Shown here: piece after piece, positions 22,828-30,986 of the stretch
Layout: each line of letters starts with the position of its first letter
How positions within the stretch are numbered: position 1 is the first letter of the stretch
Notes under the pieces: model-generated
What the model was told of the DNA's origin: nothing
The model's database searches: none
Seen by the model: only the letters and a program-made list of their open reading frames with translations
Position numbers and translations under genes: made by a program
Source: Verrucomicrobiales bacterium
Lineage (GTDB): Archaea > Thermoplasmatota > Poseidoniia > Poseidoniales > Poseidoniaceae
Direction of reading: 5' to 3'
Assembly (NCBI GenBank): GCA_002689105.1
Contig: NZEQ01000052.1
Span: forward strand, 1 to 34,159
DNA: 34,159 nucleotides

Positions 22828-23376
22828 TTACGCACTCAATTTCTTCGATGCTGCGAGAACGGCGTCAACCAAGTTCTCAAGTCGTTCTTGGAGTGATGGA
22901 TCCACCAAATTTCCATTGTCATCAAACGCTTCCTTGACATGCCCAATCGCCAATTGTTCAGGGACGGGCCATCCATGCAACCAACGAAGGGCTATTCGCA
23001 TGTGATTGAGGGTGTTGGCGTTGGTCACGCCACCAAGGGTTGACATTAAGCCGAATACCTTGCCGCCCACGTGCTTGTCGTACATCCAATCCATGGTGTT
23101 CTTCATCACACCCGACATGGTTCCGTGATATTCAGGGGAAGCAAGAAAGAAGGCTTGGGTCTCCTCGAGGAGGGTTTGAAATTCCTTCACATGAGGATGG
23201 TTCCAGCACCCTTCCTCACCAACCAGCGGAAGTGGTTTTTCGGCAAGATCCCAAAACACAACCTCGGCTCCCTTGCTTTCTGCAATTGACAAAGCGGCGT
23301 TGACCAACATGCCGGATTTTGAAGTTGAACGGTATTCTCCGGAAAGGCCCAAGATTTTGATGGATTCATCGCCCAT
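22828..23376 (-). CDS. NADPH-dependent FMN reductase, flavodoxin-like fold
   Basis: This is a flavin-dependent reductase using NAD(P)H. The 182-residue protein has the phosphate-binding G-L-S-G-E-Y-R-S-T-S-K-S-G loop at the N-terminus and the diagnostic S-P-E-Y-H-G-T-M-S-G-V-M-K-N-T-M-D-W (about residues 80-97) of the NADPH-dependent FMN reductase family, followed by G-L-M-S-T-L-G-G. There is no signal peptide. The physiological acceptor (quinone, chromate, azo dye or flavin) cannot be inferred. The SUMF1-fold gene follows it by 2 bases, so a functional link is possible but unproven. Confidence 0.9.
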   Translation of the reverse strand: MGDESIKILGLSGEYRSTSKSGMLVNAALSIAESKGAEVVFWDLAEKPLPLVGEEGCWNHPHVKEFQTLLEETQAFFLASPEYHGTMSGVMKNTMDWMYDKHVGGKVFGLMSTLGGVTNANTLNHMRIALRWLHGWPVPEQLAIGHVKEAFDDNGNLVDPSLQERLENLVDAVLAASKKLSA

Positions 23377-23481
23377 GATGTTTCCAACCTACACCAGCCC
23401 TTGAATGTAAGGATTCAACCCGTGTCCAACAAGAAGCAATGCTTATTCATGCTTCGGGGTTCGTCGCAAACCGGTGATGGC

Positions 23482-25800
23482 ATGTCGGGCGCCGAAGACG
23501 ATTTGAGCGGTGAATTGGGCGATGATTCCGACGGTCTTGATGACATCGCATTGACCTCGGTCAATCAGGCTCTAGAGGCTGTTGAAAACGAAGACGTCGA
23601 GACAACGACACCGCAAGAAACCGCAGCTCCCGAAACCCCGCGAAACATCATTCCGGAACTGGATGATGTTGAAGACCCAGAAGAAATGGTCGAAGTCCTC
23701 CTTACCGTGGGAGAAGAACGCAGTCGTCGCAACGATGTCAAGGGCGCCCTCGCTGCATTTAACAAAGCGATCGCCCTTGACCCTTCGTGCGATATGGCCT
23801 GGTTCAACCGCGGTGTTCTCCTCGAAGCGCAGCAAGATGCCAGAGGGGCTCGACAGTCGTTCCAAATTTGTCTTGACCTCAACGAAGGACACGCACCAGC
23901 AACGGCCAACCTCGCCATCTTGCTAGAACGCATTGGCGACCTCGAAGGTGCGTATGAAACCGCTGAGAAAGCGCTCGGATTTTTCCCAGGCCACCCGGCT
24001 CTTGTTCAACTCAAAGAGCGATGCAAAGACAGTGGTATTTCCGTCGCCATGGAGGCCATGCAGCCATCCGTTGAATTGACCCAAGAGGTCGACATGAAGA
24101 TCGTCGAAGAAGTAGCGGAAGAAGCCGGTATCGAAAACCCGGAAATTTTGCTTCAGGAAGCCGTTCACCACGACCATGATGAAGACGCTACGCTGACGGT
24201 TGAAGAACTCCAGAGCGCCGCCGAGGTTGTTGTTGCTCAACAAGAGGTCTTGCAAGAAGTTGCGCCGGCTGTAGAAATTGAAGAGGAGCCTGCCCCTGTT
24301 GCAGAGCCCGAACCCGAGCCAACCATCAACATTGATTCACTCGTTGAAGAAGCAACCGATGCCATCAAACAGGGCAATCCGAAGGACGCACTCGCTTTGC
24401 TGAAACCGCATTTGAAAACGATTGGTGCACAACATGCAGGCGCCTGGCGAATTGCCGGCGGTGCTATGGCAAGGTTGGATTTGGACAATCATGCCATTGC
24501 TGCTATGACCCACGCTCAGAACCTCGAGCCCACCCATGCACCTGGATGGTTCAATCTTGGTTCTGTGCAACAGCGTTCAGGTATGTCGATAGAAGCCATC
24601 AACAGTTACAAACGCTCTATTGAAGCAGATGAGACCTACGCCAAAGCAGCCGAGAAATGGGCCGCCCTTGCGAAGGAAGAAGGATTGATTGAAGCATATC
24701 TTGATGCATGTCGAACGCTGATCGGAATAAACAGCACCCACCCGATGAAAGCGGAATTCATCTCCATGCTTTTGCAACTTGCCCAAGGTGAAAGCGACGT
24801 CATGGATCAAGTGGCGGGTCTGCCACCAACGCTACCTGCGGGTCCTGAAATGGCGCGTGAAGCCCTTGATTTGATGAGTGATGAAGGGAGTCCTGAACGG
24901 GCGACTGCACTCTCATTAAGCCAGCAACACAGCGACGCCGTTTTGATGTGGAAGGCTTTGATTCAGCAAGAACAAGATGTAGCATCACATTGGACTGGGT
25001 TGGCACGTTCTCTCGAGCAGGCTGGCGATTATGAAACCGCTCAGAAATGTCATGCGAAGGCAACCGCCATGGGTGCATCAACTCCAGTCGCAACCGTAGA
25101 AACACCTGCGGTAGAATCTACTCCAGAGCCAATCCAAGAAGCGCCAACGCCCTCAATGCAACAAGACCTCCTGCTGACGCCGCCAGAACCGGTTCAAATT
25201 GAGCCTGCGGTCGAATCCCAACCCGCCACGATGGACGCTGCCATGCTCTTGACTCCTGTTGAACCACAACAACGGGTTGAGGAAGTCGCAGCCCACCCAG
25301 AGGTCGACTTGGCCAAAGCTGCCTTGGACGCAGCCCAAACGGTGGCCACCAACATACCTCAATCGACCTCCAGCAACGCTATTTCAAATCAAGACGTGGC
25401 ATGGTTCAATCAAGGTGTGCAACTGATTGATGACAAAAAATACAAAGAAGCCTTGTCGTGCTTTGACCGAGCACTTCCTGCTTTTGCAGGCGATGATGCG
25501 ATGATTATCCGCATCCTCAACAATCGAGGAAACGCGTATTATTTCCTCGAAGAATACCCGAAATGTGTCGAATCCTACCATCAAGCCATGCTGATTCGAC
25601 CCACTGAAGTCCGAGGAGAGACCCTGTACAACATGGGGACTGCATACGCGGAAATGGAGCGATACAAGGACGCCATCAAGTGTTTCGAGCAAGCGATTCC
25701 AAGAGGTTTGAGCGATGAAGCCAAACGGCGTGCGAAAGACCAAATCCGCCGCTGCAACATTCTCCAAAAAGCAGTTGATAAGAAGCGGAAGAAGCGCTGA
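23482..25800 (+). CDS. TPR-repeat protein with acidic N-terminus (772 aa)
   Basis: An acidic N-terminal segment (D-D-L-S-G-E-L-G-D-D-S) precedes a first TPR block with repeats such as A-L-A-A-F-N-K-A-I-A-L-D-P and A-W-F-N-R-G-V-L-L. A Glu/Val/Pro-rich linker, a second TPR block with A-L-A-L-L-K-P-H and G-W-F-N-L-G-S-V-Q-Q-R, another Pro/Glu/Val linker and a C-terminal TPR block with V-A-W-F-N-Q-G-V-Q-L and A-L-S-C-F-D-R-A-L-P follow. It ends in a Lys/Arg-rich tail. No signal peptide or membrane helix follows from the chosen start. TPRs mediate protein-protein contacts, so it is a scaffold of unknown partner. Start 23482 has GGTGATGGC upstream; the frame is open to a TTG at 23401. Confidence 0.85.
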   Translation: MSGAEDDLSGELGDDSDGLDDIALTSVNQALEAVENEDVETTTPQETAAPETPRNIIPELDDVEDPEEMVEVLLTVGEERSRRNDVKGALAAFNKAIALDPSCDMAWFNRGVLLEAQQDARGARQSFQICLDLNEGHAPATANLAILLERIGDLEGAYETAEKALGFFPGHPALVQLKERCKDSGISVAMEAMQPSVELTQEVDMKIVEEVAEEAGIENPEILLQEAVHHDHDEDATLTVEELQSAAEVVVAQQEVLQEVAPAVEIEEEPAPVAEPEPEPTINIDSLVEEATDAIKQGNPKDALALLKPHLKTIGAQHAGAWRIAGGAMARLDLDNHAIAAMTHAQNLEPTHAPGWFNLGSVQQRSGMSIEAINSYKRSIEADETYAKAAEKWAALAKEEGLIEAYLDACRTLIGINSTHPMKAEFISMLLQLAQGESDVMDQVAGLPPTLPAGPEMAREALDLMSDEGSPERATALSLSQQHSDAVLMWKALIQQEQDVASHWTGLARSLEQAGDYETAQKCHAKATAMGASTPVATVETPAVESTPEPIQEAPTPSMQQDLLLTPPEPVQIEPAVESQPATMDAAMLLTPVEPQQRVEEVAAHPEVDLAKAALDAAQTVATNIPQSTSSNAISNQDVAWFNQGVQLIDDKKYKEALSCFDRALPAFAGDDAMIIRILNNRGNAYYFLEEYPKCVESYHQAMLIRPTEVRGETLYNMGTAYAEMERYKDAIKCFEQAIPRGLSDEAKRRAKDQIRRCNILQKAVDKKRKKR

Positions 25801-25851
25801 ACATTGGCCCAGAGTGGTCAACTTCAAAAACGGTGGAGCCTTGGCAATACC

Positions 25852-26232
25852 ATGGACTGCGGCACCTGTGAATCTGCAACACCTTTGGAAGTGCATCGAC
25901 CTGCTGAGGTTGACGTTGCACTTACCCTCACGGAAAAAGCCACTTCAATGCTGGAAGACGCCTTTGGCGACGACCGCAGTCATGCGCTCCTCGTTGGCGT
26001 CCTCAGCGGTGGATGCTCTGGATACATGTATGACCTGCAAATCGTTGAGTCGACAGAAACTCCATGCCAAGAACTCAACATCAACGGGTTTCGAGTCTTG
26101 GTCCCCTCCGCCTCCAGTCATTTGTTGAACGGCATAGAAATTGATTATGTAGACCGGCTTATGGGCGGCGGTTTCAAGATCAACAACCCAAATGCAAGTT
26201 CCTCTTGTGGTTGCGGCGAGTCGTTCGCTTGA
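25852..26232 (+). CDS. A-type Fe-S cluster carrier, HesB/IscA/ErpA family
   Basis: This protein receives or transfers Fe-S clusters to apo-proteins. The three conserved cysteines are C55 in S-G-G-C-S-G and C119/C121 in the C-terminal S-S-C-G-C-G-E-S-F motif; other family markers are G-F-R-V-L-V and G-G-G-F-K-I-N-N-P-N-A. The first residues M-D-C-G-T-C add an extra CxxC not usual in IscA, perhaps a second metal site. A TTG at 25804 in frame is an upstream alternative. The YgfZ/Iba57-like gene follows after 9 bases; in eukaryotic mitochondria Isa1/Isa2 act with Iba57, so the pairing suggests a shared Fe-S maturation role. Confidence 0.93.
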   Translation: MDCGTCESATPLEVHRPAEVDVALTLTEKATSMLEDAFGDDRSHALLVGVLSGGCSGYMYDLQIVESTETPCQELNINGFRVLVPSASSHLLNGIEIDYVDRLMGGGFKINNPNASSSCGCGESFA

Positions 26233-26241
26233 GGGCAACCC

Positions 26242-26895
26242 ATGGGCTTGGTACGCCACAAGGCCGCTGTTCTCTTGCTTCAAGGGCAAGGATTGTTTCC
26301 GTTTTTGGACGGACTCTCGACCAACCATGTTGACGGTCCTTGCACCACCGTCTTCACCACAAGGGCAGCTAAAATCATCGATGTTTGCGACATCATCCCC
26401 GTTGGCGACCATGTCGCTGTTGTTGGACACGCCATGAATAAAGAAGCCTTGACAGCACACCTTTCTGAGCGAATTCTTGGACAACCAATCACCATCACGG
26501 ATATCAGCGAACTCAACGATGTCTTCATTGATGTTGGTGATTCACCAACCCCTCCGGATGCGACCATACATCCATCGTTTTTTGGGAGAATGTTCGTTGT
26601 TCCTGTAAAACACGAATGGCAACCAACATGGACCGATGACGAGTGGAATGAATATCGAATTGACAACCTGATTCCCTATCATGGCCATGAAATTACAGCG
26701 GCTCAACATCCTTTGGGATGTGGCCTGGGGGCCCTCGTTCATCCACAGAAGGGATGCTATATCGGCCAAGAGGTGTTAACTCGGATGCGCAGTCGAGGAA
26801 AACAAGGACGAGAACTTGTCGTCAAAACAAACCCAGTGGACAAAGCCACCACCAAAGGCAGAGAAAGAAGCCTCTGCATCGTCCGAACTCAGTAG
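26242..26895 (+). CDS. YgfZ/Iba57-like protein (GcvT-related Fe-S cluster maturation factor)
   Basis: The family signature K-G-C-Y-I-G-Q-E-V (K170 to V178, with C172) is intact, embedded in H-P-Q-K-G-C-Y and followed by T-R-M-R-S-R-G-K. Upstream N-L-I-P-Y-H-G-H-E and the early L-F-P-F-L-D-G-L-S-T-N-H-V also fit the tetrahydrofolate-binding GcvT-like fold. At 217 residues it is much shorter than E. coli YgfZ (about 326) and lacks most of the C-terminal beta-barrel. Iba57/YgfZ proteins assist A-type carriers in assembling [4Fe-4S] clusters; the carrier gene lies 9 bases upstream. Its 3' end overlaps the convergent malate dehydrogenase by 7 bases. Confidence 0.88.
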   Translation: MGLVRHKAAVLLLQGQGLFPFLDGLSTNHVDGPCTTVFTTRAAKIIDVCDIIPVGDHVAVVGHAMNKEALTAHLSERILGQPITITDISELNDVFIDVGDSPTPPDATIHPSFFGRMFVVPVKHEWQPTWTDDEWNEYRIDNLIPYHGHEITAAQHPLGCGLGALVHPQKGCYIGQEVLTRMRSRGKQGRELVVKTNPVDKATTKGRERSLCIVRTQ

Positions 26896-27827
26896 CCAAG
26901 AACATCCTTCAGTTGTCCCTTGTAGAACTCACCAGAACCTTGGAGGGATTGAAGTTCATCCTCGGTCAATTCCAGTTCAAATATTTTCTCAACCCCGTTG
27001 GAGCCAATGATGCATGGAACACCAATGTAGACATCGCTCAGACCGTATTGGCCCGTTAAGAGACACGAAGCAGGAATCAACCGACGTCGATCGTTCAGGA
27101 CGGATTCTGCCATGATCGCTGCTGCTGAACCGGGTGCATAGAAAGCCGACCCACGTTCGAGAAGTTTGACGATTTCTCCCCCTCCGCTAGCTGTTCGGGC
27201 ACTGATAGCGTCAATACGCTCTTGGCTCATCAATTGTGTGATAGGGATGCCCCCCACGGTCGTGTAGCGAGGTAACGGGACCATGGTGTCGCCGTGTCCA
27301 CCCAAAACCATGGGCGAAACATCTTCTTCGGCGCAGTTCAATTCCAATGCGATGAAGTGAGCCATTCGTGCACTATCAAGTACACCAGCTTGGCCAATGA
27401 CACGTTCGGCTGGGAAGCCTGTTACTTGCTGCATGTGGTAGGTCATCAAATCAAGCGGATTGGTGACGACAATAACAACCGAGTCCGGCGCGTGGTCCTT
27501 GATGCCAGAACCAACCTGTGAGACGATGTCTGCATTTTTCCCAATCAAGTCCTCCCTTGTCATACCGGGCTGGCGCGGGAAACCGGAGGTTACGACCACG
27601 ACTTCGGCACCGGCGATGTCTTTGTAGTCTGAAGTCCCCGTAATGGTGCCGTTGTAGTTGAGAACGTTGGCGTTTTGGGACATATCGAGTGCTTTTCCTT
27701 TCGCAAATCCTTCGTAGATATCAAGGAGAACAATGTCGGCGATTTTCATTTGTGCAAGCACAAAAGCGCATGTTGCTCCAACATTCCCTGCCCCAATTAC
27801 CGCAATTTTTCGTCGACCGCTCGTCAT
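26889..27827 (-). CDS. mdh: malate dehydrogenase (LDH-like type)
   Basis: The product oxidises malate to oxaloacetate with NAD+. The Rossmann loop is V-I-G-A-G-N-V-G (10-17) with D36 in L-L-D-I-Y-E-G favouring NAD over NADP. The specificity loop is P-R-Q-P-G-M-T-R (84-91): Arg at position 85 and the G-M-T-R form indicate malate rather than lactate dehydrogenase. N123 in T-N-P-L-D, R154 in D-S-A-R and catalytic H178 in G-G-H-G-D complete the active site. Length is 312 residues. Start 27827 has GGTGGACACC upstream; a GTG at 27836 in frame is less likely. It is divergent from the transhydrogenase genes across a 186-bp gap, linking NADH and NADPH metabolism by position. Confidence 0.95.
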   Translation of the reverse strand: MTSGRRKIAVIGAGNVGATCAFVLAQMKIADIVLLDIYEGFAKGKALDMSQNANVLNYNGTITGTSDYKDIAGAEVVVVTSGFPRQPGMTREDLIGKNADIVSQVGSGIKDHAPDSVVIVVTNPLDLMTYHMQQVTGFPAERVIGQAGVLDSARMAHFIALELNCAEEDVSPMVLGGHGDTMVPLPRYTTVGGIPITQLMSQERIDAISARTASGGGEIVKLLERGSAFYAPGSAAAIMAESVLNDRRRLIPASCLLTGQYGLSDVYIGVPCIIGSNGVEKIFELELTEDELQSLQGSGEFYKGQLKDVLGY

Positions 27828-28013
27828 GGTGTCCACCTAACGATAGGAACCTGCTACGGTCAGTCCATAAGTCCAATGGTGAGGGATTTTGAGGGGTCGT
27901 TCGTAAATAGAGGCAAAGTATGCCACAGTCAATCAAGGCGTGGCATCTAAAAACCTCCTTCATGTGGACGATTTGCACCTACCCTTTCGGTGGTGCCATC
28001 TGCAGGTGAGCGA

Positions 28014-29183
28014 ATGAAACTTGGTGTCCCAAAAGAGCCCGAAGGCGAAACTCGAGTCGGTATTGTCCCATCGAGCATGAAGAAGCTCACCAAAGCGGGT
28101 TTCGAAGTCTTCATTGAAGCCGGAGCCGGAGATGCTGCCAATTATCACGACGCCGATTATGAGGCCGCCGGTGCATCCATTGTTTCCCGAGAGGAAGCAC
28201 TCGCTTGCGAAAACATCGTCTGCATACGCTTCCCGGGTGTAGACGGTATCGCAGCAGGAACGAATCTGGCATGTGTTTCCGACCCCTTCCGACACCCAGA
28301 ATATGTCAAAGCCTGCATGGATGCAAACATCACGTTGTTGTCAATGGACATGATCCCCCGTCGACTTTCCCGTGCACAATCCATGGACGTCAATTCGAGC
28401 CAGGACAACCTCGCAGGGTACAAAGCCGTCCTCCTTGGCGCAGCACAGGTGCCAAAGGGCATTCCCATGATGACAACATCTGCGGGAACCATTCGCCCGG
28501 CTAAGGTCGTGATCATGGGCAGCGGTGTTGCAGGGTTGCAAGCCATCGCCACCGCCAAGCGGTTGGGTGCTGTCGTCTATGCATCCGACGTGAGAAAATC
28601 TGCGGCAGAACAAATTGAATCCGTGGGTGGTCGCTTCATTGAAGTTGATGGAATGGACGATTTTGAAGACGAGTCTGGATACGCCAAACCGCTTACCCCT
28701 GAATTCATCCAAAAGGTCAACGACACCGTCTGTGGCGTGGCTGCGGACGCCGACATCATCGTCACCACCGCTCGTATCTTTGGTCGGCCTGCCCCCATCA
28801 CCGTCCCCGCCAGTGCTGTTGCTAACTTCAAATCAGGCGCAGTCGTGGTTGACATGAACGCCGATGTAGGAGGCAACTGTGAAAACACCGTACAGGGCGA
28901 AGTCATTACCACGGAGAACGGCGTCATCATCGTCGGAACTTCCAACCTGCCTGGCACCCTTGCCAACACAGCCTCAATGTTGTATTCCAACAACTTGACA
29001 ACCTTCTACACCTCACTTGTCGACAAAGAGTCGGGAGCCGTCGTGATTTCAGAAGAAGACGATATTCTGGTAGGTGCTCCGGAAGGTTCTGACTTTTATG
29101 TCAGCGGCATGGGCGGTGTGCTCATCTGCAAAGACGGCACCATCCATCCAAAGCAAACTCGCCTTGCGGGGGTGGTTGAATGA
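28014..29183 (+). CDS. pntAA: NAD(P) transhydrogenase subunit alpha, NAD(H)-binding part
   Basis: This is the cytoplasmic domain I of the proton-translocating transhydrogenase, which binds NAD(H). The K-E-P-E-G-E-T-R-V start, R-L-S-R-A-Q-S-M-D-V-N-S-S-Q-D-N-L-A-G-Y (the conserved RQD-loop region), G-S-G-V-A-G-L-Q-A-I-A-T-A-K-R-L-G-A and the A-S-D-V-R end of the nucleotide-binding beta strand are diagnostic. GTSNLPG and the late M-L-Y-S-N-N-L also match. There is no membrane segment, as expected in the split arrangement. Start 28014 has GGTGAGCGA upstream; a GTG at 27990 in frame is possible. The stop overlaps pntAB by 4 bases. Confidence 0.95.
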   Translation: MKLGVPKEPEGETRVGIVPSSMKKLTKAGFEVFIEAGAGDAANYHDADYEAAGASIVSREEALACENIVCIRFPGVDGIAAGTNLACVSDPFRHPEYVKACMDANITLLSMDMIPRRLSRAQSMDVNSSQDNLAGYKAVLLGAAQVPKGIPMMTTSAGTIRPAKVVIMGSGVAGLQAIATAKRLGAVVYASDVRKSAAEQIESVGGRFIEVDGMDDFEDESGYAKPLTPEFIQKVNDTVCGVAADADIIVTTARIFGRPAPITVPASAVANFKSGAVVVDMNADVGGNCENTVQGEVITTENGVIIVGTSNLPGTLANTASMLYSNNLTTFYTSLVDKESGAVVISEEDDILVGAPEGSDFYVSGMGGVLICKDGTIHPKQTRLAGVVE

Positions 29184-29491
29184 TTACAGAAACCTCACTT
29201 ATTGCCAACTTGACACTGTTTATGCTCGCTATTTTCCTTGGTTTTGAACTCATCACCAAGGTGCCAGCCACCCTCCACACGCCGCTCATGAGCGGTGCGA
29301 ACGCCATTTCCGGCATCAGCGTCGTCGGAGCACTCCTCGGCGCAAACGTCGCCTACGAGGGCGGACAGACAGCCGTCTCGGGAATACTGGCCTTCGTAGC
29401 TTTGGTCCTGGCCATGATCAACGTCGTTGGCGGTTTCGCCGTCACCAATCGTATGCTGAACATGATTGCAGGCAAGAACAGGAGGGCTTGA
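29180..29491 (+). CDS. pntAB: NAD(P) transhydrogenase subunit alpha, membrane part
   Basis: This 103-residue protein has three hydrophobic helices, roughly residues 7-26, 40-58 and 65-88, including the conserved V-P-A-T-L-H-T-P-L-M-S-G-A-N-A-I-S-G segment after the first helix and G-G-F-A-V-T-N-R-M-L near the end. It supplies part of the proton channel. The start overlaps the pntAA stop (ATGA), and pntB starts one base after its stop. The separation of alpha into two genes is the alphaproteobacterial and Thermus-like arrangement, not the fused E. coli form. Confidence 0.95.
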   Translation: MITETSLIANLTLFMLAIFLGFELITKVPATLHTPLMSGANAISGISVVGALLGANVAYEGGQTAVSGILAFVALVLAMINVVGGFAVTNRMLNMIAGKNRRA

Positions 29492-29492
29492 G

Positions 29493-30914
29493 ATGGAAGA
29501 ATGGATTCCTTTAGGATACTTGCTCTCAGCAGCCCTCTTCATCTTCGGATTGAAGAAACTCGGTCATCCACGAACGGCGCCCCTCGGTAACCAATACGGT
29601 GCGATGGGCATGCTGGTGGCTGTCATCACGACCGTGGTCGATATGCAACTCTCAACGGGTGGTATGAATTGGGAACTCATCATAGCAGGTCTCGTGGTTG
29701 GCTCCATCATTGGTATCATCATGGCCGTGAAGGTTGAGATGACGGGGATGCCAGAACTGGTTGCGCTCTTCAACGGGTTTGGCGGCGCAGCCTCTGCGCT
29801 TGTGGCTCTCTCAGAGACGTGGAAATACATCGAAGACCCTACACTTACCCTGCCTACCGGCTTGACGCTTCAAGTCATTGTCGTCGCAGCTGGATTGTCC
29901 GCTCTCGTGGGTTGGATGACCTTGACCGGTTCACTACTTGCCATGTTCAAACTCAAGGGCGGTGTTGAAATCCTAGGTAAGTGGTTCAGCACACCAACAT
30001 GGGGGCCTTCTTGGCTCAACCCTGTCAAAGTTCTGCTCACCATCAGCGTGTTGGCCCTGATTGTCATGTCCATCAACGACCCAACCAACACGGACTACCT
30101 CTGGGCCATCATCGGCATCTCCTGCCTGCTCGGCATTGTACTCGTTCTCCCCATCGGTGGAGCGGACATGCCCGTTGTCGTTTCGTTGCTCAACTCCCTA
30201 TCGGGAATTGCTGCTGCGTTTACGGGCTTCATCATCAGCAACCCCGTCCTCATTGTTGCCGGTTCACTCGTGGGTGCATCCGGCCTCATTCTGACCTTCA
30301 TCATGTGCAAGGCCATGAACCGGACCTTGCCTGATGTTTTGTTCAAGTCATTTGGCGGAAGCACAAAGGAAACGGTAACTCGAACCAAGGTCGGATCCGA
30401 CCCAGACGAGGTGGCCATGATGGTGGATGGTGCACAGAAAGTGATCATCGTCCCCGGTTACGGCATGGCCGTTTCCCAATGTCAACACCAAGTCAAGGAG
30501 TTTGGAGACCTCCTCGAAGAGAAATTCGATACAGAAGTCAAGTACGCCATTCACCCGGTGGCTGGCCGAATGCCAGGACACATGAACGTCCTTCTCGCAG
30601 AAGCCAACGTTCCATACGAGAAGCTCATTGAAATGGATGAAATCAACCCAGAATTCCCAGAATGCGATGTAGCCGTGGTCATTGGAGCCAACGACACCTG
30701 CAATCCAGCCGCACGAAGTGGGGAAGGTCCACTTGCCGGCATGCCCATTATCGACGCCGACCAAGCTCGAACGGTCGTCATCATCAAGCGCTCGCTATCT
30801 GTGGGATACGCTGGTGTTGACAACGACCTGTTTTACGAGGACAAGACCATGATGCTCTTTGGCGACGGTAAGGCCATGATGACCGGTTTGAACAACGCCA
30901 TCAAGGAAATCTGA
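29493..30914 (+). CDS. pntB: NAD(P) transhydrogenase subunit beta
   Basis: This 473-residue subunit holds most of the proton-conducting membrane domain (about residues 1-275, many hydrophobic helices) and the C-terminal NADP(H)-binding domain III. Domain III motifs are V-P-G-Y-G-M-A-V-S-Q, H-P-V-A-G-R-M-P-G-H-M-N-V-L-L-A-E-A, V-I-G-A-N-D-T-C-N-P-A-A and K-R-S-L-S-V-G-Y-A-G-V-D-N. The complex drives hydride transfer from NADH to NADP+ with inward proton flow, supplying NADPH. GGAGGGCTTGAG precedes the ATG. It is the last of the three pnt genes; the next gene on the strand starts 72 bases on. Confidence 0.96.
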   Translation: MEEWIPLGYLLSAALFIFGLKKLGHPRTAPLGNQYGAMGMLVAVITTVVDMQLSTGGMNWELIIAGLVVGSIIGIIMAVKVEMTGMPELVALFNGFGGAASALVALSETWKYIEDPTLTLPTGLTLQVIVVAAGLSALVGWMTLTGSLLAMFKLKGGVEILGKWFSTPTWGPSWLNPVKVLLTISVLALIVMSINDPTNTDYLWAIIGISCLLGIVLVLPIGGADMPVVVSLLNSLSGIAAAFTGFIISNPVLIVAGSLVGASGLILTFIMCKAMNRTLPDVLFKSFGGSTKETVTRTKVGSDPDEVAMMVDGAQKVIIVPGYGMAVSQCQHQVKEFGDLLEEKFDTEVKYAIHPVAGRMPGHMNVLLAEANVPYEKLIEMDEINPEFPECDVAVVIGANDTCNPAARSGEGPLAGMPIIDADQARTVVIIKRSLSVGYAGVDNDLFYEDKTMMLFGDGKAMMTGLNNAIKEI

Positions 30915-30986
30915 TGGGGCTCAACAAACACGAAGTTGAAGCAACATTCAAAGAGCGGGGCCAAGTGGAAAAAAACGGGTGAGTTC

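Noticed and set aside
26889-27827. Lactate dehydrogenase
   Set aside because: The specificity loop has Arg85 and the G-M-T-R form seen in malate dehydrogenases instead of the Gln of lactate dehydrogenases.
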